The position numbers were made by a program, and so were the translations under genes. Under the pieces are notes generated by a model. The model worked only from the letters and a program-made list of their open reading frames with translations. It ran no database searches and had not been told where the DNA came from. A stretch of 30,143 nucleotides of DNA. Source: Gammaproteobacteria bacterium. Its GTDB lineage: Bacteria > Pseudomonadota > Gammaproteobacteria > SZUA-152. Location: positions 1 to 30,143 of the forward strand of contig JAUVNZ010000001.1 of NCBI GenBank assembly GCA_030599435.1. The letters are read 5' to 3'. Positions within the stretch are counted from its first letter, which is position 1. Each line of letters begins with the position of its first letter. Of this stretch, positions 9,180 through 19,486 are shown one piece after another.

Positions 9180-9263
9180 GGCCTGATATTTGAGTTCTGG
9201 TAGTTAGGTTCTATACAGAGATGATTACTGAAGTTGTAAAACAAGAGTTGTGAGGCAGGTAAG

Positions 9264-10802
9264 ATGAATAGCAAAGAAATTTTGATGGTTGTTGATGCAG
9301 TGTCTAATGAAAAAAGTCTTGATGCTGAGACTATTTTTGAGGCTATTGAAGCAGCATTGGCGACCGCCAGTAAAAAACTGAGTCCTTTGGACATCGATGC
9401 CCGTGTTGCTATCGACCGTGAAACTGGTGAATACAAAACTTTCCGCGTTTGGGAAGTTTTCGAGGATGATTCTGAGGAATTCGAAGATCCCGATACGCAG
9501 ATCAAACTGACCTATGCTCTCAAGAAGAACCCTGATATTCAGGTTGGCGAGTTTATCGAAGAGCCTATGGAGAACGCGGAGTTTGGCCGTATTGCTGCAC
9601 AGGCGGCAAAACAGGTTATCGTGCAAAAAGTACGTGATGCTGAACGTGCTCGTATTGTAGAGACTTACCAGGATCGTATCGGTGAATTGATGATGGGTGT
9701 GGTAAAACGCATGGACAAAGGCAATATCATTCTGGATCTTGGTGAAAATGTTGAAGCCATTGTTACCCGTGATGACATGATCCCCCGTGAAGCCGTAAGG
9801 CCTGGCGATCGTTTGCGCGGTTTTCTTCAAGATGTTCGTGCAGAAATGCGTGGCCCACAATTGTTTATCAGTCGTACCGCACCTGAGTTGCTGATTGAGT
9901 TATTTAAACTGGAAGTACCGGAAGTTGGTGAAGGTTTAATTGAGATTCATGGCGCTGCTCGCGATCCGGGTTCTCGCGCTAAAATCGCAGTGAAATCGAA
10001 TGACCCTCGTATTGATCCAGTGGGTGCCTGTGTAGGTATGCGAGGTTCTCGCGTACGAGCAGTGTCCAATGAGTTGGGTGATGAACGTGTGGATATTATT
10101 TTGTGGGATGAGAATTCTGCACAGTATGTTATCAATGCTATGTCGCCTGCTGAAGTAACTTCTATCGTGGTTGATGAAGAAAGCCATTCCATGGATATAG
10201 CGGTAGATGACGAGCAATTGTCTCAGGCAATAGGTCGAGGCGGTCAAAATGTACGTCTTGCCAGTGAGTTAACTGGTTGGACAATTAATGTCATGTCCGA
10301 AACCCAGCTGGCGGAGAAAGGGGAAGAAGAAGGGCAGGTTGCACAACAGTTATTTGTATCTCAACTGGATGTGGACGAAGAGTTCGCGAATATATTAGTG
10401 GCGGAGGGTTTTACCAGCATTGAAGAGATTGCCTACGTTCCACTGGAAGAAATGTTACAGATTGAAGAATTTGATGAAGAAACTGTCACCGAGTTACGTA
10501 ATCGTTCCAAAGACGTGTTGTTAACGCGTGCGCTAGTGCAGGAAGAAGTGCTTGAAGATAAGAAACCTGCTAAAGATTTATTGGCTATGGAAGGAATGGA
10601 TCAACATCTGGCTTTTGTTTTGGCGAGCCATAGTGTTATTACGATGGAAGACCTTGCAGAGCAATCCGTAGATGAACTGATGGAAATTGAATCAATGGAT
10701 GAAGAGCGTGCTGCCAAACTAATCATGACGGCACGTGCGCCATGGTTTGCTGAAGAAGGGCAGGGGGAAGATAATTCTGCTGATGGACAACCACAAGGTT
10801 AA
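9264..10802 (+). CDS. nusA: Transcription termination/antitermination protein NusA
   Basis: RNA polymerase-binding factor controlling pausing, intrinsic termination and antitermination. It has 512 residues (E. coli 495). Order: N-terminal RNAP-binding domain (1-130), S1 domain (about 135-200, with [20 protein letters not shown]), KH1 and KH2 (about 200-345, with [12 protein letters not shown] and [12 protein letters not shown]), and two acidic helix-hairpin-helix repeats in the C-terminus (about 360-425 and 430-500, with [12 protein letters not shown]). ATG with GAGGCAGG-type purine tract upstream. It lies 17 bases before infB. NusA often regulates its own operon through the leader, which is structured here. 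Confidence 0.98.
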   Translation: MNSKEILMVVDAVSNEKSLDAETIFEAIEAALATASKKLSPLDIDARVAIDRETGEYKTFRVWEVFEDDSEEFEDPDTQIKLTYALKKNPDIQVGEFIEEPMENAEFGRIAAQAAKQVIVQKVRDAERARIVETYQDRIGELMMGVVKRMDKGNIILDLGENVEAIVTRDDMIPREAVRPGDRLRGFLQDVRAEMRGPQLFISRTAPELLIELFKLEVPEVGEGLIEIHGAARDPGSRAKIAVKSNDPRIDPVGACVGMRGSRVRAVSNELGDERVDIILWDENSAQYVINAMSPAEVTSIVVDEESHSMDIAVDDEQLSQAIGRGGQNVRLASELTGWTINVMSETQLAEKGEEEGQVAQQLFVSQLDVDEEFANILVAEGFTSIEEIAYVPLEEMLQIEEFDEETVTELRNRSKDVLLTRALVQEEVLEDKKPAKDLLAMEGMDQHLAFVLASHSVITMEDLAEQSVDELMEIESMDEERAAKLIMTARAPWFAEEGQGEDNSADGQPQG

Positions 10803-10819
10803 GGTACCGGGGGTACGGA

Positions 10820-13324
10820 ATGTCAGGCGTAAGTGTAAAACAATTAGCTGAAGTCTTAAGTGTTTCAGTAGACCGTTTACTCAGTCAGTTGGGTAAGGCG
10901 GGAATGGAATTCGAGACCGAAGATCAGACGGTTAGTGACGACGAAAAAATGAAACTTCTGGATTTTCTTCGAGACACTCATGGTGGTTCCGTCGAAAAAT
11001 CTGATGAACCGAGAAAAATTACCCTCAAACGCAAATCAGTTTCAGAATTAAGGCAACCTGGAGCCCAGGGTAAGGGAGTAGCGCGGGGTGGTGGTAAAAC
11101 GGTTAATGTTGAAGTACGCAAAAAACGCACTTACATGAAGCGCAGTGAAATTGTTTCTGAAGAAGCAGATCGCCTCAAAGAAGAATCAGCAAAAATTGCT
11201 CAACAACAAGTTGAACAGGAAAAAGAAGCCGAAGAAAGTCGTGCTCGACGTGCAAAGGTAACTGAAGACAAAGCTAAAGAAGAGGCAGAATCTCAGGCTA
11301 AGCAAGAAGCTTTAAAAAAGGCAGAAGAAGAAAAAGCCAAAGAAGCTGTTGCTGTAGTTCCGGTACAGCCGCCTGCTGATAAAGGTGGTGAGAAACGTGG
11401 TAAACGTGGTGAGAAGAAGGAAAAAGAAAAACCCACAAAGTATGGTCGTAAAGAATTGCATGTTGATGCCAGTAAATCGGGGCGTCGCAAGAAAAAACCT
11501 CGTGGTGGCCGTCGTACTGCTGTTGCCTCTGGTCCAACTGAACATGGTTTTGAGAAACCAGTAGCACCTATCATTCGTGATGTCACTATCCCCGAAACCA
11601 TTACAGTTGGAGAGCTAGCGCAAAAAATGGCTGTAAAAGCCGCTGAGGTTATCAAGGTATTGATGGGGCTTGGCAGCATGGTAACGATTAACCAGGTGCT
11701 TGATCAGGAAACAGCTTCCATTGTTGTGGAGGAAATGGGCCACAACGTCGTGTTAATTGAAGATGATGCCATTGAAAAGGCCATTGATCTATCCGATGAG
11801 GAAACAGGCGAAGAAGTTCCACGTGCCCCGGCGGTTACTATTATGGGCCACGTCGATCATGGTAAAACTTCATTGCTGGATTATATTCGAAAAGCCAAAG
11901 TGGCCTCAGGTGAGGCGGGTGGTATTACCCAGCACATTGGCGCCTATCATGTGGAAACCGATCACGGTCCTATAACATTCCTGGATACACCAGGACATGC
12001 CGCTTTTACAGCCATGCGTGCACGTGGTGCACAGGCAACAGATATTGTTGTATTGGTGGTTGCGGCTGACGATGGTGTTATGCCACAAACAGAAGAAGCT
12101 ATTCAACATTCAAAGGCTGCTGGAGTACCTATGGTAGTAGCAGTCAATAAAATTGATAAAGAAGAAGCCCAGCCTGATCGTGTGAAGCAGGAGCTGGTAG
12201 CCGCCGAAGTAGTACCTGAAGATTGGGGTGGCGATACACAGTTTATACATGTTTCCGCACAAACAGGTGAAGGTATTGATGAGTTGTTAACAGCAATCTC
12301 GTTGCAGGCAGAAGTGCTTGAGCTCAAAGCTATTAAAGATGCGCCAGCACGCGGTGTTGTTATTGAGTCACGACTTGATAAAGGCCGTGGTGTGGTGGCA
12401 ACCATATTGGTGCAAAGCGGTACTTTGAAAAAAGGTGATGTACTTCTGGCTGGCCAGGAACATGGTCGTGTACGCACATTGCTGGATGAGAATGGCAAAA
12501 TTATTTCTGAGGCTGGCCCCTCAATACCTGTTGAAGTGCTTGGTCTTTCCGGTACGCCTAGTGCGGGTGATGAAGTGCTGGTTGTCGCAGATGAGCGTAA
12601 GGCTCGCGAGGTGGCGTTATTCCGTCAGGGTAAATTCCGCGATCTGAAATTGGCGCGCCAGCAAAAAGCCAAACTGGAAAGTATGTTTTCACAAATGGAA
12701 GAGGGCGAAGTTAATACACTCAATCTGGTTTTGAAAGCAGATGTGAATGGTTCAGTTGAGGCGCTGAGTGAGTCCTTAACTAATTTATCTACAGATGAAG
12801 TGGCAGTAAAAATAGTTTCCAGTGGTGTTGGTGGCATTAATGAATCCGACGTCAATTTGGCTGTAGCCTCTTCAGCAGTCATGATTGGTTTTAATGTCCG
12901 CGCAGATGCCTCTGCAAAACGGCGGATAGAAGAAGAAGGTATTGATCTTCATTATTACAGCATTATCTATGATGTTATCGAAGAGGTTAAACAATCGCTC
13001 AGCGGTATGTTGGCGCCAGAATTTAAAGAAGAGATTGTTGGTTTGGCTGAAGTGCGAGATGTATTCAAATCGCCGAAGTTGGGCGCTATCGCAGGTTGCA
13101 TGGTCACTGAAGGTGTAATCAAACGTAATAATCCAATTCGTGTACTGCGCGACAATGTTGTTATTTATGAAGGTGAACTGGAATCACTGCGTCGGTTTAA
13201 AGATGATGTGCAGGATGTTCGTTCCGGAACGGAATGTGGTATTGGTGTGAAAAACTACAATGATGTAAAAGTGGGCGACCAGATTGAAGTCTTCGAACAA
13301 GTTCAGGTAGCACGAAAACTATAA
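10820..13324 (+). CDS. infB: Translation initiation factor IF-2
   Basis: GTPase that brings fMet-tRNA to the 30S subunit and promotes subunit joining; its ligand tRNA is encoded 2.4 kb upstream. It has 834 residues (E. coli 890). It has an N-terminal IF2N domain (1-50), then a long highly charged Lys/Glu/Ala/Arg linker (about 110-240) likely to be coiled or disordered, a second IF2N domain (about 255-305), and the G domain with GHVDHGKT (343-350), DTPGHAAF and NKID. Domains II, III and C2 follow to the end. The linker length differs between species and is not a defect. Internal starts giving shorter isoforms are possible but not shown. Confidence 0.98.
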   Translation: MSGVSVKQLAEVLSVSVDRLLSQLGKAGMEFETEDQTVSDDEKMKLLDFLRDTHGGSVEKSDEPRKITLKRKSVSELRQPGAQGKGVARGGGKTVNVEVRKKRTYMKRSEIVSEEADRLKEESAKIAQQQVEQEKEAEESRARRAKVTEDKAKEEAESQAKQEALKKAEEEKAKEAVAVVPVQPPADKGGEKRGKRGEKKEKEKPTKYGRKELHVDASKSGRRKKKPRGGRRTAVASGPTEHGFEKPVAPIIRDVTIPETITVGELAQKMAVKAAEVIKVLMGLGSMVTINQVLDQETASIVVEEMGHNVVLIEDDAIEKAIDLSDEETGEEVPRAPAVTIMGHVDHGKTSLLDYIRKAKVASGEAGGITQHIGAYHVETDHGPITFLDTPGHAAFTAMRARGAQATDIVVLVVAADDGVMPQTEEAIQHSKAAGVPMVVAVNKIDKEEAQPDRVKQELVAAEVVPEDWGGDTQFIHVSAQTGEGIDELLTAISLQAEVLELKAIKDAPARGVVIESRLDKGRGVVATILVQSGTLKKGDVLLAGQEHGRVRTLLDENGKIISEAGPSIPVEVLGLSGTPSAGDEVLVVADERKAREVALFRQGKFRDLKLARQQKAKLESMFSQMEEGEVNTLNLVLKADVNGSVEALSESLTNLSTDEVAVKIVSSGVGGINESDVNLAVASSAVMIGFNVRADASAKRRIEEEGIDLHYYSIIYDVIEEVKQSLSGMLAPEFKEEIVGLAEVRDVFKSPKLGAIAGCMVTEGVIKRNNPIRVLRDNVVIYEGELESLRRFKDDVQDVRSGTECGIGVKNYNDVKVGDQIEVFEQVQVARKL

Positions 13325-13379
13325 GCAACTTATGGCTTGTAGCAATTAGTGCATTAGCAACTAGAGTAGCAGGTAGAAT

Positions 13380-13769
13380 ATGGCGAAGGAGTTCAGTCGC
13401 ACTCGTCGGGTAGCAGATCAAATTCAGCGCAATATGGCTGAATTGATCCAGATGGAATTAGGCGACCCCAGACTTGGCATGGTGACGGTAACAGCCGTTG
13501 ATGTTACCCGCGAATTTGAAAGTGCTCGAGTTTTTTTCACCGTTTTAGGTAAAGAGCTAGGTGATAAATCGCAAATAGAAGAAACCACGGCTGCTTTAAA
13601 TCATGCGGCTGGTTTTTTACGCAGTGCTCTGGCAAAAAGATTAAAGTTAAGAACAACTCCAAAGCTGATTTTTGTCTATGACAGTTCCATGGAGCGAGGC
13701 AATCAGCTTACTGATTTAATTAAATCTGCTGTAACCAAGCCGGCCGGAAATAAATCTGAGGATTCGTAG
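13380..13769 (+). CDS. rbfA: 30S ribosome-binding factor A
   Basis: Small KH-fold assembly factor that binds the 16S 5' helix in late 30S maturation and cold adaptation. It has 129 residues. Recognised by the N-terminal FSRTRRVADQIQRNMAELI segment, GDPRLGMVTVTAVDVTRE and the C-terminal KLRTTPKLIFVYDSSMERG. Its ATG is preceded by GCAGGTAGA. Sits 55 bases after infB in the conserved infB-rbfA-truB order. Confidence 0.97.
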   Translation: MAKEFSRTRRVADQIQRNMAELIQMELGDPRLGMVTVTAVDVTREFESARVFFTVLGKELGDKSQIEETTAALNHAAGFLRSALAKRLKLRTTPKLIFVYDSSMERGNQLTDLIKSAVTKPAGNKSEDS

Positions 13770-13781
13770 TATCTCTCCTCT

Positions 13782-13797
13782 CGTCATTAAAATGACG
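13782..13797 (+). other. Small hairpin between rbfA and truB
   Basis: CGTCATT pairs perfectly with AATGACG around AA. It lacks a T tract, so it is more likely an mRNA processing or stability element than a terminator. Confidence 0.5.
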
Positions 13798-13830
13798 TAA
13801 CAAAATCTATTAAATATTGGAGCGGTAATT

Positions 13831-14751
13831 TTGGCAAGACGTCGAAAACGTGGTCGTAATATCAATGGCGTAGTGCTATTGGATAAACCGATTGGTTTGA
13901 CTTCCAATGCAGCATTGCAGGTGGTTAAGCGACTCTTTGATGCCAATAAAGCGGGGCATACCGGTAGTCTGGATCCGTTAGCGACTGGAATGTTGCCCAT
14001 CTGTCTGGGTGAAGCGACAAAAATCTCTGGATTTCTTTTATCAGCCGACAAATGTTACCGCGCAGTTTGTAAATTAGGGGTAACCACTAATAGTGGTGAC
14101 TCTGATGGTGAAGTTATAGAAGAGCACCCCGTTGGTCAGCTAGACGTGGCCCAAGTTCGGGAAATTTTGATGCATTTCATGGGGGACAGTAAGCAGGTTC
14201 CTCCTATGCATTCCGCCATAAAACGCCAGGGTGTGCCTCTCTATAAACTGGCCCACCAGGGGATTGAGGTGGAACGCGAAGCCAGAGACATCACCATTCA
14301 CAGCCTGGATCTGGTTCGATTGGAAGGTGATGAGCTGGAAATCGACGTTTGCTGCTCCAAGGGCACTTACATTCGCACCCTGGCTGAAGATATTGGCGAA
14401 AAATTGGGCTGTGGTGCCCATATTTCTGCTCTGAGACGCACCGGTATTGGTGCACTTGATCATATTGAAATGCACACACTGGACTCGTTGACAACGCTTG
14501 CTGAGCAACAGGATAAAGGGGCTTTGGACAGTGTTTTATTACCTACCGAAGCAGCGTTACCAGATTGGCCAGAGGTCCAGTTATCGACCGATGCCAGCTT
14601 TTACCTGTGCCAGGGACAGGCTGTATTTGTACCCCAGCTAAAAGACCGGGGCTGGGTTAGGTTGTTTGGGGACAATAAACGCTTCCTGGGGCTTGGAACT
14701 GTGCTGGATGATGGCCGAGTTGCTCCAAAAAGACTCTTGAGTACCCAGTAG
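13831..14751 (+). CDS. truB: tRNA pseudouridine(55) synthase
   Basis: Converts U55 in the T loop of tRNAs to pseudouridine. It has 306 residues. Motifs: NGVVLLDKPIGLTSN and AGHTGSLDPLATG, whose Asp48 is the catalytic residue; later CSKGTYIRTLAEDIG. A PUA-like C-terminal part covers about 250-306. The start is TTG at 13831 with GGAGCGG about six bases before; there is no in-frame ATG in the first conserved block. Interestingly its target base, T55, is changed to C in the tRNA-like element upstream of rimP. Confidence 0.97.
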   Translation: MARRRKRGRNINGVVLLDKPIGLTSNAALQVVKRLFDANKAGHTGSLDPLATGMLPICLGEATKISGFLLSADKCYRAVCKLGVTTNSGDSDGEVIEEHPVGQLDVAQVREILMHFMGDSKQVPPMHSAIKRQGVPLYKLAHQGIEVEREARDITIHSLDLVRLEGDELEIDVCCSKGTYIRTLAEDIGEKLGCGAHISALRRTGIGALDHIEMHTLDSLTTLAEQQDKGALDSVLLPTEAALPDWPEVQLSTDASFYLCQGQAVFVPQLKDRGWVRLFGDNKRFLGLGTVLDDGRVAPKRLLSTQ

Positions 14752-14808
14752 CGCACATTCCGCCGATTTCTTGCCCTCAAAGCCATGGTGAAAACCTGTC
14801 AAATGGGG

Positions 14809-14820
14809 TAGAATCGCGCA
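14809..14820 (+). promoter_or_regulatory. Probable rpsO promoter -10 with GC-rich discriminator
   Basis: TAGAAT at 14809-14814 is followed by CGCGCA, nearly the same as at the tRNA-fMet promoter (GGGTAGAATGCGCA there, GGGTAGAATCGCGCA here). The -35 is weak (TGGTGA at 14786-14791, three of six). An internal promoter before rpsO is known in E. coli. Confidence 0.5.
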
Positions 14821-14923
14821 CTCTTCGGGGGCTGGACCTAGTAGCCGGCTTTCTGAAATCACAACGCTATATCAAATATAGCTTTTTATATTCTTACTAT
14901 TAAATAAATACTAGGAGACTAAA

Positions 14924-15193
14924 ATGTCTTTAGATGCCTCTGCCAAAGAGCAGATTACCAAAAAGTATGCCCGCGCTGAGGGTGATACCGGTTCCCCGGA
15001 AGTTCAGGTTGCATTGTTATCTGCGCGTATTACTGATCTTTCTGATCACTTCAAGAATCACAGTCACGACCACCACTCACGCCAGGGTTTGCTGCGCATG
15101 GTGAGTCGTCGTCGCAAGCTGCTTGATTATCTCAAGAACAAGAATCTTGATCGCTATCGTGATCTGATTTCTAGTCTTGGCTTGCGTCGCTAA
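14924..15193 (+). CDS. rpsO: 30S ribosomal protein S15
   Basis: Primary 16S-binding protein that nucleates the platform of the small subunit and forms bridge B4. It has 89 residues, the standard length. It carries the diagnostic segments [17 protein letters not shown], [18 protein letters not shown] (here [18 protein letters not shown]) and [13 protein letters not shown] preceded by AGGAG seven bases upstream. The 172-base leader could fold for autoregulation by S15, as in other bacteria, but I did not identify the pseudoknot. Confidence 0.99.
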   Translation: MSLDASAKEQITKKYARAEGDTGSPEVQVALLSARITDLSDHFKNHSHDHHSRQGLLRMVSRRRKLLDYLKNKNLDRYRDLISSLGLRR

Positions 15194-15297
15194 ATTAGCA
15201 TTCTGGTAGGTAACAACACCGCTAGTTTGTTCATTAATATTATTTTATTTATATAAATAAGTAATCCAACAAAAATTCTCAAGGAAACTTCTTAAAG

Positions 15298-17385
15298 ATG
15301 GCTAATAAAAAAGTCGTACAATTTGGTGGTCATGCTGTAACGATAGAAACGGGCGAGATTGCTCGTCAGGCAGGTGGTGCAGTCATGGTGAGCATGGGTG
15401 ACACCTCAGTATTCGTTACTTGTGTTGCGAGAAAGAAAGCAGAGCCCGGTCGGGACTTCTTTCCTTTAACTGTTAACTATCAGGAGCGGACTTATTCAGC
15501 TGGTAAAATCCCCGGTGGATTTTTCAAACGTGAAGGTCGTCCCACTGAAAAAGAAACACTGACCAGCCGGTTGATTGATCGCCCGTTACGACCATTGTTT
15601 CCAAAAGGTTTTATTAACGAAGTGCAGGTTATTGCTACAGTAATGTCGCTGGATCCAGAAATCGATCCAGATATTGCTGCCATGATTGGTGCTTCAGCAG
15701 CTGTTTCTTTATCCGGTGTTCCGTTTAGCGGCCCTATCGGTTGCGCACGCGTTGGTTATAAAGATGGTAATTATTTGTTGAATCCATCCGCCACTGATCT
15801 GGCAGAATCACAACTGGATCTGATCGTTGCCGGCACCGATAGTGCAGTGTTGATGGTGGAATCAGAAGCACAGGAGTTATCAGAAGAAGTCATGCTAGGT
15901 GCTGTTGAATTTGGCCATAAGCAAATGCAAACTGTCATCACAGCTATTAGCGAATTAGTAGCAGAAGTAGGTACAGAAGCATGGGAATGGACCGCACCAG
16001 AAAGTAATGAAGCACTAGCTAGCGCTGTTAAAGAAGCAGGTGAGTCTTTGATAGATACTGCCTACCAGGTAAGTGATAAGCAGGAGCGTTATGACCAGTT
16101 GGGTGGCATTCGCGGTGATATTGTTGAAAAACTGTGTCCTGAAGGTGACGAAGCAACATACGCCATTGGTGATGTAAAAGAAGCGGTTGGCAAACTGGAA
16201 AAATCAATTGTGCGCGGTCGTGTACTCTCTGGTGAATTGCGTATAGACGGTCGTGATACTCGTAGCGTGCGTCCTATTAATGTTCGTGTCGGTGTATTAC
16301 CACGTACCCATGGGTCTGCTTTGTTTACTCGTGGAGAAACACAGGCAATTGTCGTTACCACATTAGGTACTGCACGTGATGCACAAATTATTGACGCCAT
16401 TGAAGGTGAACGTAAAGATTCTTTCATGTTGCATTATAATTTCCCTCCTTACTGTGTTGGCGAAACAGGTTTTGTGGGTAGTCCAAAACGACGCGAAATT
16501 GGCCATGGTCGTTTAGCCAAGCGTGGTGTTATGGCAGTGATGCCAAATGTTGATGATTTCCCATACACCATTAGAGTTGTGTCTGAAATTACAGAATCGA
16601 ATGGTTCAAGTTCTATGGCCTCTGTCTGTGGTTCCTGTCTTTCCATGATGGATGCTGGTGTGCCACTTAAAACGCCTGTTGCCGGTATTGCTATGGGTTT
16701 GATTAAGGATGGCGATAAATTTGCCGTGTTATCCGATATCCTTGGTGATGAAGATCACCTGGGTGATATGGATTTCAAGGTAGCTGGTACCGAAGCGGGT
16801 GTGACCGCCTTGCAAATGGATATCAAGATCCAGGGTATTACCCATGAAATCATGCAAAAAGCGTTAAGCCAGGCAAAAGAAGGCTATACACATATCCTGG
16901 GTGAAATGAACAAGGTTATTTCAGAACCTCGTGAAGAAATGTCAGAATATGCACCACGTTATCTGACCATTAAAATTCATCCAGATAAAATTCGCGATGT
17001 TATTGGTAAGGGTGGTGCAACTATTCGTTCTATCACTGAACAAACTGGCGCCAGTGTCGATATAGACGATAGCGGTATGGTGAAAGTGGCATCTGTAGAC
17101 AGAGCTGCCGGTGAGCAGGCCATGAAACTTATTGAGCAGATTACCGCTGATGTTGAGGTAGGTACAGTTTACGAAGGCAAGGTTGCCAAGCTCATGGACT
17201 TTGGCGCATTTGTGACCATACTTCCTGGAAAAGATGGCCTTGTTCATATCTCACAGATATCAGAAGAGCGTGTTGAGAATGTGAGCGACAAACTGTCTGA
17301 GGGTGATGTCATTAAGGTGAAGGTCCTCGAAATTGATAAGCAAGGCCGTATTCGTTTAAGTATGAAAGCGGTTGAGGCGGCATAG
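15298..17385 (+). CDS. pnp: Polyribonucleotide nucleotidyltransferase (PNPase)
   Basis: Phosphorolytic 3'-5' exoribonuclease, part of the RNA degradosome and mRNA decay. It has 695 residues (E. coli 711). Order: first RNase PH domain (about 1-225), helical linker, second RNase PH domain (about 310-545, with [14 protein letters not shown] and the catalytic region [16 protein letters not shown]), KH domain (about 555-610, [11 protein letters not shown]) and S1 domain (about 620-693). It ends soon after the S1 domain and lacks a long tail. AAGGAAA lies before the ATG. In E. coli the pnp leader is cut by RNase III, whose gene is also in this window. Confidence 0.98.
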   Translation: MANKKVVQFGGHAVTIETGEIARQAGGAVMVSMGDTSVFVTCVARKKAEPGRDFFPLTVNYQERTYSAGKIPGGFFKREGRPTEKETLTSRLIDRPLRPLFPKGFINEVQVIATVMSLDPEIDPDIAAMIGASAAVSLSGVPFSGPIGCARVGYKDGNYLLNPSATDLAESQLDLIVAGTDSAVLMVESEAQELSEEVMLGAVEFGHKQMQTVITAISELVAEVGTEAWEWTAPESNEALASAVKEAGESLIDTAYQVSDKQERYDQLGGIRGDIVEKLCPEGDEATYAIGDVKEAVGKLEKSIVRGRVLSGELRIDGRDTRSVRPINVRVGVLPRTHGSALFTRGETQAIVVTTLGTARDAQIIDAIEGERKDSFMLHYNFPPYCVGETGFVGSPKRREIGHGRLAKRGVMAVMPNVDDFPYTIRVVSEITESNGSSSMASVCGSCLSMMDAGVPLKTPVAGIAMGLIKDGDKFAVLSDILGDEDHLGDMDFKVAGTEAGVTALQMDIKIQGITHEIMQKALSQAKEGYTHILGEMNKVISEPREEMSEYAPRYLTIKIHPDKIRDVIGKGGATIRSITEQTGASVDIDDSGMVKVASVDRAAGEQAMKLIEQITADVEVGTVYEGKVAKLMDFGAFVTILPGKDGLVHISQISEERVENVSDKLSEGDVIKVKVLEIDKQGRIRLSMKAVEAA

Positions 17386-17425
17386 GCATTACCTTAGAAA
17401 GGTTATGGCGAAAATAAGTGTTATT

Positions 17426-17450
17426 AAAAAGGGGCCCATGGCCCCTTTTT
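17426..17450 (+). terminator. Terminator of the rimP-pnp operon
   Basis: AAAAAGGGGC-CCATG-GCCCCTTTTT: a ten-pair stem with A tract before and T tract after, so it may end transcription from both sides. Confidence 0.9.
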
Positions 17451-17506
17451 ATCGTATAAAGTAGTTAGAAGAACTGCCGTTAACTAGAGAATAATGGGGC
17501 AAGTGA

Positions 17507-18391
17507 ATGGCAACAAAAATTAAAACAGCAGTTTTTCCTGTAGCAGGAATGGGGACACGATTTTTGCCTGCAACAAAGGCAACCCCTAAAGAAATGCTGG
17601 CGATAGTTGATAAGCCACTAATTCAGTATGCAGTGGAAGAAGCTGTTGCTGCTGGAATTACCGAGCTGGTCTTCGTAACCAGCAGTAGCAAACGCGCTAT
17701 AGAAGATCACTTTGACCATAATTTTGAATTAGAGACCAGTCTTGAAAAACGCGGCAAATATGAGCTCTTATCAATTGTTCGAAATGTGTTACCTGGCGGG
17801 GTTCATTGCGTATACATTCGTCAACCTGAAGCGCTTGGTTTAGGACATGCTGTTCTGTGTGCAAAAAATGTTGTTGGTGATAATCCTTTTGCCGTTATTT
17901 TGGCTGACGATCTGATTGATGATGGGAGTAGAGGGTGTCTTGCACAAATGACAGAGCTTTATACGGACTATCAATGCAGCATGTTAGGCGTTGAAAAGAT
18001 TCCACCTGAAGATACCGAAAAATATGGCGTAGTAAAAATTGATCCTAATGCTGACATGCAAGGTAAAATATCTGAGATCGTTGAAAAACCACACCCGGAT
18101 GATGCGCCATCTAATTTGGCAGTTGTTGGCAGGTATATATTGTCGCCACGTATTTTTGATTTGTTGGAAAAAACAGGTGAAGGTGCTGGAGGTGAAATTC
18201 AACTAACGGATGCCATAGCAACATTGCTCAAGTATGAACATGTAATGGCGCTAGAATTTGAAGGTAAGCGGTATGATTGTGGTAGTAAACTTGGTTATCT
18301 AACTGCAACTATTGAATATGCATTAAAACATCCTGAGTTAAAAGATGATTTCCTTGGTTATTTACGAGGCTATTGTCTGCCCTCAGAATAG
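17507..18391 (+). CDS. galU: UTP-glucose-1-phosphate uridylyltransferase
   Basis: Makes UDP-glucose from UTP and glucose 1-phosphate for surface polysaccharides and glycolipids. It has 294 residues. The nucleotide-binding motif [20 protein letters not shown] lies at 12-31; other family segments are [41 protein letters not shown] and the C-terminal [16 protein letters not shown] preceded by GGGG seven bases upstream. It stands alone after the pnp terminator and faces the minus-strand pair that follows; I see no T-tailed hairpin at the convergent junction. Confidence 0.96.
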   Translation: MATKIKTAVFPVAGMGTRFLPATKATPKEMLAIVDKPLIQYAVEEAVAAGITELVFVTSSSKRAIEDHFDHNFELETSLEKRGKYELLSIVRNVLPGGVHCVYIRQPEALGLGHAVLCAKNVVGDNPFAVILADDLIDDGSRGCLAQMTELYTDYQCSMLGVEKIPPEDTEKYGVVKIDPNADMQGKISEIVEKPHPDDAPSNLAVVGRYILSPRIFDLLEKTGEGAGGEIQLTDAIATLLKYEHVMALEFEGKRYDCGSKLGYLTATIEYALKHPELKDDFLGYLRGYCLPSE

Positions 18392-18413
18392 AAGGTCATA
18401 TTTTTCGTCAGGC

Positions 18414-19430
18414 TCATTCATGCCGACTTTTCTCTATTTGTAATAAGTCTTTTTCAAGACTATCTTCATTAATAACTGGCAATCCAAGTGAGCGAGAGAC
18501 TCGTTTATTGACTGATATTGAAAAATATTTTGCGTGGACTCTTGGTAATGGAAGGGCTTTATTCTGCGATGAATTTTTCTTAATAAGTTGAGATATCACT
18601 TCCCCTGTTTGTTTTCCAATAAACTCTGGTGTTGAATAGATCGCAGCCAAAGCTCCAGCTTTCACGTAAGATTCAGAAAATCCAATAATTGGTACCCGTT
18701 TTCGGTATGCGCTTAATAATATATTGCGAGTGGTCCGAAGGTTGAAAATAATAGGGTCAGGCACGGCGATTATAGCGTCCGCATCAATAAGAATATGGGA
18801 AAGGGTCGATATTACGTTGTCTCCAGGGTTGAGAATACCAATCCGATATTTATCATGGTCAAGTAAGTTTAATTTATCAATAGTATATTCGTTGTCATTA
18901 TTTACGATAAAACTAAATCGATTTACGTTAGGTAGGACTAACTTTGAAAACAGCAAGTGTCTATTTAATGGTTGGTCAATATATATTGCGCCTATATTGT
19001 TATTTTCAGGGTGTCTACTATTGCGAATTACCCTGTCAAAATCGTATTTAGAAATTAGTGATGCGAGTACTGGAGCATCTCCAGAATATTTTAATACTTC
19101 TTTTAATGCACGTTGGCCTATAGGCACAAAAATATCTGTATTTTCGGGCAGTGATTTCTTTTGAGAGTAGTATTCCTCTAGAGTAATAGTTTTGATGTTT
19201 ATAAAACTATTATTATTTTCTAGCGTTGTTTTTATGTTTTTAGCAGTTGTGGAATATGGAGTAGAATTGTTGCTGCTAATTAGAATAATATTATATGTTT
19301 TTTCAGCAAATGTGATTGCTGGATAAATAAATAGTAGAAAAAAGAAAAATAGTGATGCCATCCCCACGTTATACAAAGAAAAACCATAATCATGGTTTCT
19401 AAATATATAATTATTTAATATAGGAGACAT
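18414..19430 (-). CDS. ABC-type substrate-binding protein (ABC_sub_bind-like), exported
   Basis: A 338-residue protein resembling periplasmic ABC_sub_bind (PF04392-type) proteins. It has two Rossmann-like lobes with repeating beta/alpha units; segments such as TDIFVPIGQRALKEV, GDAPVLASLISKYDF, DADAIIAVPDP and KRVPIIGFSESYVKAGALAAIYSTPE are typical. A hydrophobic stretch (MASLFFFFLLFIYPAITFA, residues 24-42) is a signal peptide. The start is uncertain: ATG at 19430 adds 23 residues before it, and ATG at 19361 starts directly at it; neither has a good ribosome site. It is 56 bases after the TonB receptor, probably in one transcript. No permease or ATPase is adjacent. The gene is clearly more AT-rich than its neighbours. 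Ligand unknown. Confidence 0.75.
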   Translation of the reverse strand: MSPILNNYIFRNHDYGFSLYNVGMASLFFFFLLFIYPAITFAEKTYNIILISSNNSTPYSTTAKNIKTTLENNNSFINIKTITLEEYYSQKKSLPENTDIFVPIGQRALKEVLKYSGDAPVLASLISKYDFDRVIRNSRHPENNNIGAIYIDQPLNRHLLFSKLVLPNVNRFSFIVNNDNEYTIDKLNLLDHDKYRIGILNPGDNVISTLSHILIDADAIIAVPDPIIFNLRTTRNILLSAYRKRVPIIGFSESYVKAGALAAIYSTPEFIGKQTGEVISQLIKKNSSQNKALPLPRVHAKYFSISVNKRVSRSLGLPVINEDSLEKDLLQIEKSRHE

Positions 19431-19486
19431 TATGATTTATCAATAATTTATTGGCATTATTTAATAATAAAAACACTAAAAATAAT

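Noticed and set aside
9225..9860. 211-codon open frame on the minus strand opposite nusA
   Set aside because: It lies fully against the intact nusA frame, has no ribosome site and a composition (many Phe, Thr, Ile, His) expected from reading a conserved gene backwards.
10820..13324. Long charged low-complexity stretch in infB, considered as a repeat or insertion
   Set aside because: IF2 of Gammaproteobacteria normally has a variable Lys/Glu/Ala-rich linker here; the frame is continuous.
15245..15260. 16-bp palindrome TTATTTATATAAATAA before pnp
   Set aside because: Made only of A and T in an AT-rich gap, so chance is likely; it may be part of an RNase III-processed leader but no GC stem is seen.
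18724..19164. 146-codon plus-strand frame inside the binding-protein gene
   Set aside because: It is opposite a longer frame with a signal peptide and recognisable binding-protein segments; no ribosome site.
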